Below are positions 7,762 through 16,094 of a DNA stretch of 40,087 bases, piece by piece. A program made the translations under genes and the position numbers. The DNA comes from Acidobacteriota bacterium. GTDB taxonomy: Bacteria > Acidobacteriota > Terriglobia > Terriglobales > Acidobacteriaceae. A model generated the notes under the pieces. It did no database searches. It was given only the letters and a program-made list of their open reading frames with translations, and was not told where the DNA came from. The stretch covers positions 1 to 40,087 of the forward strand of contig JAKBAG010000002.1 of NCBI GenBank assembly GCA_021809235.1. The letters are read 5' to 3'. Every line of letters starts with the position of its first letter. Positions within the stretch are counted from its first letter, which is position 1.

Positions 7762-8526
7762 TCAGGAAAGCATCAGCATGACGAAGAGCAGGATCCAGGC
7801 CAGGCCCATCGTGTGCCAGTACCAACCGATTCCGTCCACAGTAATCTGCCGATAATCCACACGCCGCAGCAGCGGCAGGAAGACCAGACCGGAGCTGAGA
7901 AACAGTAGCCCGAGCAGCAGGTGGACGGCGTGGAAGCCGGTAATGATGTAAAAAAAGTAGCTGGCTGGCGTAGCCCACTGATCAAAGGCAAAACCCTGCG
8001 CGGCCATCTGTCGCCAGGCATCGAACTGTCCGGCAAGGAACAGGCCGCCCAGCAGTGCCGTTGCTGCCAGCCATGGCCAGCTTCGGCGCAGCGCCGGCTT
8101 GCCCAGTCCCAGCCACTCCTCCACTACGTCCAGCTCGTGAAAGATACGTCGTCGTGCTACTTCCATCGTCAGGCTGCTCAGCAGCAGCACTGCCGTATTC
8201 AGAAACAGTACAGGTGGAATTCGAATCGGATGCCAGTCTCCGATAAAGTCGTTGGTGCGCGGATCAAAGTGTCCCGAATTCTGGTGGGCGTAGAACATGA
8301 CTGCAAGCGAGAGAAAAAACATCATATCGCCTGCAAGCGCGAAGACCAGCACGGTGCGCACGCGCTTCAGCAGTTCTCTGGGGCCCATGCGCCCGGAGCG
8401 GCGCCAAGCATCGTCGTCGCCACTGCCGCCGCCGCCAGTCGGCCTGCGATCCACCGGCGGCTTGCCGCCTATGCCGGTGTCCTTGCGGACGGTTTCCACG
8501 GGATGGGGAACAAAGGTGGCAGGCAT
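7762..8526 (-). CDS. Cytochrome c oxidase subunit III (heme-copper oxidase subunit 3)
   Basis: This is a 254-residue membrane protein of the COX3 family, a structural subunit of the terminal oxidase. After a Gly/Asp-rich, soluble N-terminus of about 55 residues there are five hydrophobic segments, near residues 59-81, 103-125, 149-170, 190-220 and 234-253. The final pair carries the family signature: GFHAVHLLLGLL, then a stretch ending WYWHTMGLAWILLF. The five-helix form is common in bacterial oxidases. Subunits I and II are not adjacent, so it is either separated from its operon or belongs to a set encoded elsewhere. It could equally serve a quinol oxidase. It lies 184 bases downstream of pdxT. 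Confidence 0.9.
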   Translation of the reverse strand: MPATFVPHPVETVRKDTGIGGKPPVDRRPTGGGGSGDDDAWRRSGRMGPRELLKRVRTVLVFALAGDMMFFLSLAVMFYAHQNSGHFDPRTNDFIGDWHPIRIPPVLFLNTAVLLLSSLTMEVARRRIFHELDVVEEWLGLGKPALRRSWPWLAATALLGGLFLAGQFDAWRQMAAQGFAFDQWATPASYFFYIITGFHAVHLLLGLLFLSSGLVFLPLLRRVDYRQITVDGIGWYWHTMGLAWILLFVMLMLS

Positions 8527-8710
8527 GGGAAGATTGCCTCGTACTGTGAGATTACAACGGATTCAGGCTGCCAGCACGCTGCGGCCGCACTTTTGCTGCC
8601 ACTGGCTGTGACCACATCCAAATCTGCGAAACTGCCGTGGATCCGGTTGGCAATATCGGCACACAAAATCCGTGTTGCACCGGCGAAGCCTGTAGGATGC
8701 CAGAAACAGA

Positions 8711-9322
8711 CTACGCCCTGAAGTTGGACGTGTTTTGCTGCAGATTGGTTTCCACCATCTGCAGAAACAATTGATGTATCCGTCGGTCAGATGCCAGTTC
8801 CGGATGAAAGGTGGCCGCCAGGATCCCTCCCTGTCGCACCAGCACAGGAAATCCATCGCGCCAGGCCAGCGCTTCCACGCTCGGTCCCATCTGCTGGATT
8901 CGGGGTGCGCGGATAAAGACAGCCTCCAGATCACCGCCGGGCAGTGTGGTCTCCACCATACAAATCGCGGATTCATTCTGTCGTCCGTAGGCGTTGCGTT
9001 CCACCGTCACGTCCAGTGCTGCAAAGCTCTCCTGCTCGGGATGCAGCACCTGGCGCGCCAGCAAAATGCAACCGGCACAGGTGGCAAAGACCGGCTGCTT
9101 CCGCACAAACTCCCGGAGTGATGCATCCAGACCGCTGCGCTTGAGCAGGCGCAGCATTGCCGTGGATTCGCCGCCCGGCATTACCAAAGCTGTCACCCCG
9201 GCCAGGTCCTCGACCGTCTTCACCGGGCAGGTGGCCATGCCCAGTTCGGCAAAGGCTGCGCTGTGCGCCTCGTAATCGCCCTGCACGGCCAACACACCGA
9301 TTGTTGTTGCCTTGCCTGTCAT
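8711..9322 (-). CDS. pdxT: Pyridoxal 5'-phosphate synthase glutaminase subunit PdxT
   Basis: This is a class I glutamine amidotransferase (203 residues) that hydrolyses glutamine and channels ammonia to PdxS in the DXP-independent pathway of vitamin B6 synthesis. It begins IGVLAVQGDYEAH, carries the oxyanion-loop motif MPGGEST (residues 48-54), the nucleophile C82 in TCAGCILLA, and the catalytic pair H173/E175 in TFHPEL. Residue 85 is Cys where Leu or Met is usual (TCAGL/M), a small oddity beside the nucleophile. The GGGGGAG ribosome site is 2 bases from the ATG, rather close. It follows pdxS by 137 bases, with a strong hairpin in between. Confidence 0.96.
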   Translation of the reverse strand: MTGKATTIGVLAVQGDYEAHSAAFAELGMATCPVKTVEDLAGVTALVMPGGESTAMLRLLKRSGLDASLREFVRKQPVFATCAGCILLARQVLHPEQESFAALDVTVERNAYGRQNESAICMVETTLPGGDLEAVFIRAPRIQQMGPSVEALAWRDGFPVLVRQGGILAATFHPELASDRRIHQLFLQMVETNLQQNTSNFRA

Positions 9323-9370
9323 TGCTCCCCCTTTGCCTCTGGATAATTTTCCGGTTGCCTGGGAAAAGAC

Positions 9371-9405
9371 AGGAATCCGGAGACGCTGTGCGCCTCCGGA
9401 TTCCT
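9371..9405 (-). terminator. Hairpin between pdxS and pdxT (terminator or attenuator)
   Basis: A perfect 12-base inverted repeat (AGGAATCCGGAG at 9371-9382 and its complement at 9394-9405) has an internal 3-base extension, CGC/GCG, around a TGT loop. On the minus strand it is followed by TCTTTTCCC, a short interrupted T-run. It lies downstream of pdxS and upstream of pdxT, so it may reduce transcription into pdxT and so set the PdxS:PdxT ratio, or it may stabilise the pdxS transcript. Confidence 0.7.
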
Positions 9406-9459
9406 GATTTCGTTTGCCGGCGGTTGCAGTCTGTGGCCGGTTTCCAGCCTGTGTGGCGT

Positions 9460-10407
9460 CTACCAGCCGCGTGTCTGCAATTGGTCGCGCTCTTCAATGG
9501 CGGCGGCGGCCAGTCCCTTCATTGTGCCGGTCACCTGTTCGCTGGCCTCGGCCACGATCTTGGGATCGTTGAAATGTGTTGTAGCAATCACGATGGCGCG
9601 TGCGCGGGAGACGGCTTCTTCGCGTTCCTTCGCATTGTGCTCTACGTCCAGTGGCGTGGCGCGCTCCTTCATAAAGATGCCCGAGCCCACAAAGACAGTC
9701 TCTGCGCCAAGCTGCATCATCAGCGCCGCATCGGCCGGTGTGGCAATGCCGCCCGCGGAGAAGTTCGGCACAGGCAGCTTACCGGTTTTGGCCACCAGCC
9801 GAACCAGTTCATACGGTGCACCGTGCTCCTTGGCCATGTGGTAGAGTTCCTCTTCGCGCGCCACCGTTACCTGGCGCAGCTCTTTGGTGATTTGCCGCAT
9901 ATGCTGCACAGCGTGCACCACGTCGCCGGTGCCTGCTTCACCCTTGGTGCGGATCATCGCCGCGCCCTCGGCAATGCGGCGCAGAGCTTCGCCCAGGTTG
10001 CGTGCCCCGCAGACAAAAGGCGTGGTAAAAGCGTGCTTGTCGATGTGGTGAGCTTCGTCGGCAGGCGTCAGCACTTCGCTTTCGTCGATAAAGTCCACGC
10101 CCAGGTGCTGGAGCACCTGCGCTTCGGCAAAGTGGCCGATGCGCGCCTTGGCCATCACCGGAATCGTCACCGCACCCATGATCTCCTTGATCAGTTTGGG
10201 GTTGGCCATTCGCGCTACGCCCCCCTCGGCGCGAATCATCGCCGGAACCCGCTCCAGAGCCATCACGGCCACGGCTCCGGCCTCTTCGGCAATCCGGGCC
10301 TGCTCCACGTTCATGACGTCCATAATGACGCCACCCTTCAGCATCTCTGCCAGACCAACCTTCAGGCGCAGTCCGCTCTGCAGGTGGTTTCCATTTTCTT
10401 TGCTCAT
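9460..10407 (-). CDS. pdxS: Pyridoxal 5'-phosphate synthase lyase subunit PdxS
   Basis: This TIM-barrel synthase (315 residues, slightly longer than usual) makes pyridoxal 5'-phosphate from ribose 5-phosphate, glyceraldehyde 3-phosphate and ammonia supplied by PdxT. The active-site residues are clear: D30 in MDVMN, the Schiff-base lysine K87 in MAKARIGHF, and the second lysine K155 in RTKGEAGTGD. The phosphate site FSAGGIATPADAALMMQLG is intact. The ATG is preceded by AAGGAAAG. The leader holds a 9-base inverted repeat just upstream of the ribosome site. It is divergent from a PLP-dependent decarboxylase that would use its product. Confidence 0.97.
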   Translation of the reverse strand: MSKENGNHLQSGLRLKVGLAEMLKGGVIMDVMNVEQARIAEEAGAVAVMALERVPAMIRAEGGVARMANPKLIKEIMGAVTIPVMAKARIGHFAEAQVLQHLGVDFIDESEVLTPADEAHHIDKHAFTTPFVCGARNLGEALRRIAEGAAMIRTKGEAGTGDVVHAVQHMRQITKELRQVTVAREEELYHMAKEHGAPYELVRLVAKTGKLPVPNFSAGGIATPADAALMMQLGAETVFVGSGIFMKERATPLDVEHNAKEREEAVSRARAIVIATTHFNDPKIVAEASEQVTGTMKGLAAAAIEERDQLQTRGW

Positions 10408-10424
10408 GGTCTTTCCTTCTTTTC

Positions 10425-10454
10425 GGGAATTTCGCGTTCAAGTGGGAAATTCCC
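10425..10454 (-). promoter_or_regulatory. Inverted repeat in the pdxS leader
   Basis: A perfect 9-base inverted repeat, GGGAATTTC (10425-10433) and GAAATTCCC (10446-10454), is separated by 12 bases. It starts 18 bases upstream of the pdxS ATG, right beside the ribosome site. It could form an RNA hairpin limiting initiation, or be a palindromic binding site for a transcription factor. It does not resemble any riboswitch I know. Confidence 0.5.
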
Positions 10455-10670
10455 GCCTTCTCGCCGCTGTTGCAACTTCAGTTTATCAGCGATTTTCCTT
10501 CCTGCCCGGCAGTGGTTTTCGTCCCATGGAAGCGCCAGCATGCCTTTGTGGCAAACTGCCCTGCCGACGCGCCTCCGCATGCGAATCTGTGAATTTTTCC
10601 AGATCATGATCCACGCTACCCGAAATGCCCACTTTTTGGTTGTAGGATGTCTGAGGAACTGTGAGGTGAA

Positions 10671-13073
10671 ATGGACGAAGGACGTTGGGTTTTGCTGATT
10701 GCAAGCGAGGTGGGCGGCACGGATTCCGTCTCGGATCGCGCGATGGAACGACTGGTGGATGCAATCAGCAAGGAAGGCTATGAAGTGGTGCGCACCTCGA
10801 CGCCGGAAGACGGACTGTCGCTGGTCAAATCCGATCCATCATCGTCGGCCATTCTGCTGGACTGGGATCTTGCCGGGGAGCATCAGTTCGACGAGCGCGC
10901 CGCTCTGCGCATCATTCGTGCCGTTCGCCATCGCAACAAAAAGCTGCCCATCTTCCTCATCGCCGACCGCACACTCGTCAGCGAGCTGCCGCTTGAGGTC
11001 GTCAAGCAGGTCCACGAGTACATTCACCTTTTTGGAGACACACCGGCCTTCATCGCCAGCCGTGTTGACTTTGCCGTCGAGCGCTACCACGAGCAGCTTT
11101 TGCCGCCTTACTTCCGTGAACTGAAAAAGTACAACGATCAGGGTGCCTATAGCTGGGACGCGCCAGGGCACATGGGCGGTGTGGCCTTTCTCAAGCATCC
11201 GGTTGGCATGGAGTTTCATCAGTTCTTCGGTGAGAACATCATGCGTTCTGACCTCGGCATCTCCACCTCGCCGCTGGGCTCGTGGCTCGATCACGTCGGA
11301 CCACCCGGGGAATCGGAGCGCAATGCCGCGCGTATCTTCGGTGCCGACTGGACCTTTTATGTGCTGGGCGGCTCGTCCACCTCAAATCAGATTGTCGGTC
11401 ACGGCGTCATCGCGCAGGACGATATTGTCATTGCCGACGCCAACTGTCACAAGTCCATCTGCCACTCGCTCACTGTCACCGGCGCCCGGCCCGTATACGT
11501 CACGCCCACCCGCAATGGCTACGGCATGATCGGTCTGGTACCGCTCAAGCGATTCAGCCCGGAGGCCATTCGTGAGCTGATCGACAAGAGTCCCTTCGCT
11601 GCTGGTGCCAACAGTCGCGAGCCCAGCTACGCCGTTGTCACCAACTCCACCTATGACGGCCTTTGCTACGACGTGAACAAGGTGGTTACCGCGCTTTCTC
11701 CCAGCGTGCCGCGTATTCACTTTGATGAAGCCTGGTATGCCTACGCCAAGTTTCATCCCATCTATCGCGGACGCTTTGCCATGGACGTTCCCGATGACAT
11801 GCCCGAGCGCCCGCTGCTCTTTGCTGTGCAGTCCACGCACAAGATGCTGGCGGCCTTTTCCATGGCATCCATGGTGCATCTCAAGCTTAGTCCGCGCGCG
11901 CCTATCGACTTCGACCAGTTCAATGAGTCGTTCATGATGCATGGCACCACCTCGCCCTTTTATCCACTGATTGCCTCGCTCGACGTGGCAGCAGCCATGA
12001 TGGACGAGCCTGCCGGACAGACGCTGATGGAGGAGACGATCAGTGATGCCATCAGCTTCCGCAAGGCCATGTCTTCCATCAAGCATCGTTTGCGCCGCCA
12101 GGAGGATGGAGACGGATGGTTTTTCGATCTCTACCAGCCAGATCGCGTGCAGGATCCGACCGACGGCCAGATCTACGACTTTGAGGATGCGCCCGACGGT
12201 GTGCTGGCCACCCATTCCCGCTGCTGGACGCTGAAACCCGGCGAGGAGTGGCACGGCTTCCAGGATGAGGACGTGGCCGACGACTATTGCATGCTGGACC
12301 CCACCAAGGTCACCATCCTGATGCCGGGCGTGAACGCCCAGGGCAAGGTTGCTGATTCGGGCATCCCCGCAGCCATCCTGACCGAATTTCTCGATGCGCG
12401 TCGTGTGGAGATTGCTCGTACCGGCGACTATACCGTGCTCGTGCTCTTCTCGGTGGGCACCAGCAAGGGCAAATGGGGTAGCTTGCTGGAAAATCTCTTC
12501 GAGTTCAAGCGCCTGTATGACAACGAGGCGCCGCTCAACGAAGCGCTCCCCGAGCTTGTTGCTCGCTATCCTCAGCGCTACGGCAACGTCACCCTCAAGG
12601 AGCTGAGCGACGAAATGCATGCCGCCATGGTCGAACTGCGGCTGACCGCTCTGGAATCCGAGGCCTGCGAGGTGGAGGAGGTCCAGGTGCTTACCCCGGC
12701 ACAAACCTACCAGAAGCTTCTGCGCAACGGCACGGAAAAGATCCGTTTCTCCGAGATGGCCAATCGCGTGGCCGGCGTCATGCTCGTGCCCTATCCGCCA
12801 GGCATTCCCGTCTGTATGCCGGGCGAACGCCTCGGTGAGATCGACAGCCCCGTAATTCGCCTCATCCTTGCTCTTGAGGAGTTTGGCAAGCGCTTCCCGG
12901 GTTTCGAGCGCGAAGTCCATGGCATTGAAGTCGACGCGCAGGGAAACTACTGGATGCGTGCTGTGGTGGAAAGCAACAGTAAGCGTGGCAACGGCAAGCA
13001 CCGCGGAGCCCCCAGCTCTGCTCCGCCGGTCAAGCGGCGCAAGCGTACCCCGCCCAAGCCCCCCACCCCATAG
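10671..13073 (+). CDS. Orn/Lys/Arg decarboxylase, probably arginine decarboxylase (AdiA-like)
   Basis: This is an 800-residue fold-type I PLP enzyme that decarboxylates a basic amino acid, consuming a proton. It serves acid resistance or polyamine synthesis. Domains: a flavodoxin-like wing domain (about 1-135, with LLDWDL), the large PLP domain with the HFDEAWYAYAKF segment (residues 350-361) and the Schiff-base lysine K391 in QSTHKML, then MMHGTTSPFYPL and a C-terminal domain. HFDEAWYAYAKFHPIY resembles AdiA more than lysine decarboxylases, so arginine is the favoured substrate, but QSTHKMLAAFS is also CadA-like. A basic, Pro-rich tail of about 33 residues, ending KRRKRTPPKPPTP, exceeds the usual family length (about 715-755). 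No antiporter gene is adjacent. GAGGTG lies just before the ATG. Confidence 0.9.
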   Translation: MDEGRWVLLIASEVGGTDSVSDRAMERLVDAISKEGYEVVRTSTPEDGLSLVKSDPSSSAILLDWDLAGEHQFDERAALRIIRAVRHRNKKLPIFLIADRTLVSELPLEVVKQVHEYIHLFGDTPAFIASRVDFAVERYHEQLLPPYFRELKKYNDQGAYSWDAPGHMGGVAFLKHPVGMEFHQFFGENIMRSDLGISTSPLGSWLDHVGPPGESERNAARIFGADWTFYVLGGSSTSNQIVGHGVIAQDDIVIADANCHKSICHSLTVTGARPVYVTPTRNGYGMIGLVPLKRFSPEAIRELIDKSPFAAGANSREPSYAVVTNSTYDGLCYDVNKVVTALSPSVPRIHFDEAWYAYAKFHPIYRGRFAMDVPDDMPERPLLFAVQSTHKMLAAFSMASMVHLKLSPRAPIDFDQFNESFMMHGTTSPFYPLIASLDVAAAMMDEPAGQTLMEETISDAISFRKAMSSIKHRLRRQEDGDGWFFDLYQPDRVQDPTDGQIYDFEDAPDGVLATHSRCWTLKPGEEWHGFQDEDVADDYCMLDPTKVTILMPGVNAQGKVADSGIPAAILTEFLDARRVEIARTGDYTVLVLFSVGTSKGKWGSLLENLFEFKRLYDNEAPLNEALPELVARYPQRYGNVTLKELSDEMHAAMVELRLTALESEACEVEEVQVLTPAQTYQKLLRNGTEKIRFSEMANRVAGVMLVPYPPGIPVCMPGERLGEIDSPVIRLILALEEFGKRFPGFEREVHGIEVDAQGNYWMRAVVESNSKRGNGKHRGAPSSAPPVKRRKRTPPKPPTP

Positions 13074-13115
13074 TCCCAGCCCGCCCGGTATTCTGAATTG
13101 CGCCCACTGAAAGCG

Positions 13116-13150
13116 AAGAGCCGAACCCCGGGGTCCGGCTCTTTCTTTTT
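13116..13150 (+). terminator. Rho-independent terminator after the decarboxylase
   Basis: The 8-base stem AAGAGCCG/CGGCTCTT (13116-13123 and 13136-13143) encloses a GC-rich loop and is followed by TCTTTTT. It lies 43 bases after the decarboxylase stop, in the gap before the convergent thioesterase gene. Confidence 0.85.
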
Positions 13151-13180
13151 CTGCTCACTGTATGCGCCAGCGCTCAGCCC

Positions 13181-13681
13181 TCAGGGCGCCTTCATTACAG
13201 AGAGAAAAAATCCGCTGCCCGTGGCCAGTTCCTTGCCTGCAGCATTCAGGATCGAGGCGCGTGTCCACAGCTTCCTGCCGTCCTGCTTCTCCACGTGGCC
13301 ACGCAACCAGATTGGAGCCGTGGAGGGAATCGGGTGCAGGTACTCGACCTGTAACTGACGGGTCAGGGCAATTTCACCACGCGCGCGATTGGCCTTGCTC
13401 ATCGTCTCATCCAGCAGAGTCGCGATGATGCCACCATGCAGATGTCCCGGCGGTCCCTCATAATTGCTGCCAATCAATGCCTTGGCCTGCACCGTGCCAT
13501 CCGGCTCCACGGAAAAGGCCAGATGCAACCCCTGCGGATTGTCTTCGCCGCAGCCAAAGCAGCGATTGCGCAGTCCGTGACTCAGCGGTTCCAGCGGATG
13601 CGCCGGTGGCTGGCCATCCCGATTTCGCTCGTGCAAATCGTTTCCGGCTTGCGGCTCAGGAGTGGGATCAACTGGGGACAT
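13181..13681 (-). CDS. PaaI-family (hotdog-fold) thioesterase
   Basis: This 166-residue protein has the hotdog acyl-CoA thioesterase fold. The N-terminal CFGCGEDNPQGLHL motif (residues 41-54) is typical of this subgroup. HLHGGIIATLLDETM (80-94) contains the HGG turn and the acidic residue D91 expected at the active site. The first 35 residues are charged, Pro-rich and variable. The substrate is unknown; proteins of this kind hydrolyse a range of acyl-CoAs. It converges on the decarboxylase gene and diverges from the cytochrome gene, so it appears to be a single-gene unit. Confidence 0.88.
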   Translation of the reverse strand: MSPVDPTPEPQAGNDLHERNRDGQPPAHPLEPLSHGLRNRCFGCGEDNPQGLHLAFSVEPDGTVQAKALIGSNYEGPPGHLHGGIIATLLDETMSKANRARGEIALTRQLQVEYLHPIPSTAPIWLRGHVEKQDGRKLWTRASILNAAGKELATGSGFFLSVMKAP

Positions 13682-13765
13682 GCAGATTCTCCTCGCTCAT
13701 CATATCGTTTTCGCGCCCAGTCTCGCTTTGCCATGCCGGCTGTGCCGCTGCGTACAATGGTTACC

Positions 13766-14128
13766 ATGAGGCAAAGACAGAAGCAGTGGGCAAAGGCGGG
13801 CTTGATGGCAACTCTCGTGCTCGGAATCACGGCTGCAGCCGTCGGTTGCCACAAACAGTCTCCGCTCACCGCCCAGCAGGCGGAAGGCCAGATGCTCTTC
13901 AATGAGCGATGTGCCCACTGCCACCTGGAAAACGATCTGAACCTGAAGCCGGCTCCCCCGGATATTCGCGGAGCGCTCACCCGCGGCGCGCTGCCGGATG
14001 GCGCGCCGGCCACTGATCTGGAAGTGCGCCGCATCGTACTCAACGGAAAGAATAAGATGCCCAGCTTTTCCGGCCGCTTCACCGAGCCGCAGATGGAGGC
14101 GCTACTGGCCTTCCTGCACACCTCCTGA
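13766..14128 (+). CDS. c-type cytochrome lipoprotein
   Basis: This 120-residue monoheme cytochrome c is predicted to be exported and lipid-anchored. The N-terminus is basic, followed by a hydrophobic stretch and a lipobox-like AAVGC with lipidation at C28. The heme site CAHCH is at residues 49-53, and the likely axial methionine is M98 in KNKMPSF. The C-terminal helix EALLAFLHTS is typical of small class I cytochromes. ATG 13757 is an alternative start adding three residues. The long open frame upstream to 13436 is antisense to the thioesterase and should not be used. The electron-transfer partner is unknown; there is no oxidase in the immediate neighbourhood. Confidence 0.88.
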   Translation: MRQRQKQWAKAGLMATLVLGITAAAVGCHKQSPLTAQQAEGQMLFNERCAHCHLENDLNLKPAPPDIRGALTRGALPDGAPATDLEVRRIVLNGKNKMPSFSGRFTEPQMEALLAFLHTS

Positions 14129-14252
14129 ACGATCCCCGAACCTGCTCTCAGCAGCCACTCTTTGGCAGTCATTTCCAGTGCAATCGAATCCACAGGCTTC
14201 CTCTGCCACAGACGCCGGAATCGTCAGGCTGGCCTTGCGCTAAACTACTCAA

Positions 14253-15572
14253 GTGAGTGGCAAGACTTTTTACCTGGAAACATTCGGCTGCCAGATGAAT
14301 GCCCATGACTCGGAGAAGGTCATTGGCACTCTGGAGCAGCAGGGCTATCAACAGGTGGACAACGAGGAGGCAGCCGACCTGCTCCTCTATAACACCTGCT
14401 CCATCCGCGACAAGGCGGAGCAGAAGGTCTTCCATCGCCTCAATGACTACAAGAAATTCGCACGGGCAGGGAAGCGCTTCGGCGTCCTTGGCTGCGTCGC
14501 CCAGCAAGAGGGCGAAAAAATCTTCGAGCGCGCCCCCTACGTCTCGCTCGTTGCCGGTTCTGCCTCCTATCGCCGCCTGCCGGAACTGCTTCAGCGCATG
14601 GAGGCCGGCGAGCACCGCGTCACAGGCCTGGATGACCGCCAGACCGAGGAGACCTTCGAAACCGACTTTACCGCTCGTAAGAACCCCTACCGCGCCTACA
14701 TCACCATCATCGAAGGATGCGATAAGTTCTGCGCCTACTGCGTCGTCCCCTATACGCGTGGCAAGGAGCGCAGCCGAAGCGCGGAGTCCGTACTGGAGGA
14801 AGCTCGTCGCATAGCCGACATGGGCTACACCGAGATTCAACTCCTCGGGCAGAACGTGAATAGTTACCGCGATCCGTCCGGAAAGAAAAGCTTTGCAGAG
14901 CTATTAGCTGCTGTCGGCCAGGTCCCCGGTATCCGTCGCGTTCGCTTTACCACAAGCCATCCACGGGACTTCACCAAGGATATTGTCGAGGTGATTGACG
15001 CCGTGCCCACACTCTGCGACCACGTTCACCTGCCGGTGCAGTCCGGCTCCACGCGCGTTCTCCGGCAGATGGCTCGGGAATACACGCGCGACTGGTATCT
15101 GGAGCGAATTTCCTGGATCAAAGCTGCGCGTCGCCCCATCTCCCTTTCCACCGACATCATTGTGGGTTTTCCCGGGGAAACGCCGCAGGAGTTTGAAGAA
15201 ACCATCACCCTGCTGGACGAAGTTCAATATGATGCCGTCTTCGCCTTCAAGTACTCGGCTCGGCCAAATACGCCTGCTCTGGTCATGATTGACTCGCTTC
15301 CCGAAGAGGAGAAATCCAAGAGGCTCCAGATCCTGCTGGACCGTCAAAAGGAAATTCAAAGAATTAATTATGAGAGGCATATAGGAGAGGTTGTGGAAGT
15401 GATGGTTGAGGGCTATCAGAGCGCCCGCGAACAGGTGTCTGGACGCAGTTCTCAGAACAAGCCTGTCAACTTTACCTGGGCGCATCCCATCGCACCCGCT
15501 CCAGGCAGCTACCAGAAAGTTCGTATTACCCGGACATTCCCAAACAGCCTGGCCGGTGAGGCTGTCCAGTAG
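14253..15572 (+). CDS. miaB: tRNA-2-methylthio-N6-isopentenyladenosine37 synthase MiaB
   Basis: This radical-SAM methylthiotransferase modifies adenosine 37 of tRNAs reading UNN codons (439 residues from GTG 14253). The N-terminal UPF0004 domain has its three cluster cysteines C13, C49 and C81. The radical-SAM motif CDKFCAYC gives C156, C160 and C163. A C-terminal TRAM domain (about 375-439) binds RNA. The GTG start is supported by the beginning SGKTFYLETFGCQMN, which matches the family with no room upstream. It is followed 33 bases later by the DUF151 gene on the same strand. Confidence 0.95.
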   Translation: MSGKTFYLETFGCQMNAHDSEKVIGTLEQQGYQQVDNEEAADLLLYNTCSIRDKAEQKVFHRLNDYKKFARAGKRFGVLGCVAQQEGEKIFERAPYVSLVAGSASYRRLPELLQRMEAGEHRVTGLDDRQTEETFETDFTARKNPYRAYITIIEGCDKFCAYCVVPYTRGKERSRSAESVLEEARRIADMGYTEIQLLGQNVNSYRDPSGKKSFAELLAAVGQVPGIRRVRFTTSHPRDFTKDIVEVIDAVPTLCDHVHLPVQSGSTRVLRQMAREYTRDWYLERISWIKAARRPISLSTDIIVGFPGETPQEFEETITLLDEVQYDAVFAFKYSARPNTPALVMIDSLPEEEKSKRLQILLDRQKEIQRINYERHIGEVVEVMVEGYQSAREQVSGRSSQNKPVNFTWAHPIAPAPGSYQKVRITRTFPNSLAGEAVQ

Positions 15573-15605
15573 CCAGGGTACGGCAAACGAGAGGAGGGAA
15601 GTGCT

Positions 15606-16094
15606 ATGGATATCGAGATGCGCATTCGCGGGCTCATGATGGATCCCAACACCAACATGCCCATCGTCATCCTCAAGGATGTGGCTTCCGAGATCGTTCT
15701 TCCCATCTGGGTTGGCATCTACGAGGCTAACGCCATCGCCGTCGAAATCGAAAAGGTACAGCCTCCGCGTCCGTTAACGCATGATTTACTGAAAAAGCTC
15801 ATGCAAAGCATGGATGCACAACTGGAAAAGATAGTCATTACAGAACTTAAAGACGACACGTTTTACTCGGTTCTGTGGATGCGTCAGGATGGGGACTGGG
15901 TCACGCTCGACGCCAGACCCTCTGATGCCATCGCCTTGGCATTGCGTATGGACTGCCCGATTTACGTTTCGAAAGCCCTTCTCGAGCAGGCAAGGCTGCA
16001 AGCGCAGAGCGGGGAAGGCAGTGTAGGCACCGAGCACCTCAAGCGATGGTTGGAGGGCTTGAACGATGAAGATATGGGCAAATACAAGATGTAA
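15606..16094 (+). CDS. Bifunctional nuclease family protein (DUF151)
   Basis: This 162-residue protein matches the DUF151/bifunctional nuclease family. It starts MDIEMRIRGLMMDPNTNMPIVILKD, then has LPIWVGIYEANAIAVEIE, PLTHDLL and the signature LDARPSDAIALALR. The family occurs in bacteria and plants; some members have been reported to have nuclease activity, but the cellular role in bacteria is unclear. The ribosome site GGAGGG lies 7 bases before the ATG. It probably shares a transcript with miaB, and its last 29 bases overlap the start of the metallo-beta-lactamase gene. Confidence 0.92.
   Translation: MDIEMRIRGLMMDPNTNMPIVILKDVASEIVLPIWVGIYEANAIAVEIEKVQPPRPLTHDLLKKLMQSMDAQLEKIVITELKDDTFYSVLWMRQDGDWVTLDARPSDAIALALRMDCPIYVSKALLEQARLQAQSGEGSVGTEHLKRWLEGLNDEDMGKYKM

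Noticed and set aside
10671..11075. N-terminal domain of the decarboxylase considered as a two-component receiver
   Set aside because: The flavodoxin-like wing domain is a normal part of Orn/Lys/Arg decarboxylases; no kinase or output domain accompanies it.
11382..13001. 539-codon minus-strand open frame opposite the decarboxylase gene
   Set aside because: It is a His/Gly/Val-rich mirror frame, common in high-GC genes; the plus-strand decarboxylase has intact motifs along its full length, and the mirror frame has no ribosome site or recognisable domain.
13436..13765. N-terminal extension of the cytochrome gene back to 13436
   Set aside because: The extra 110 codons are antisense to the thioesterase gene and would precede a clear lipoprotein signal sequence that must be N-terminal.
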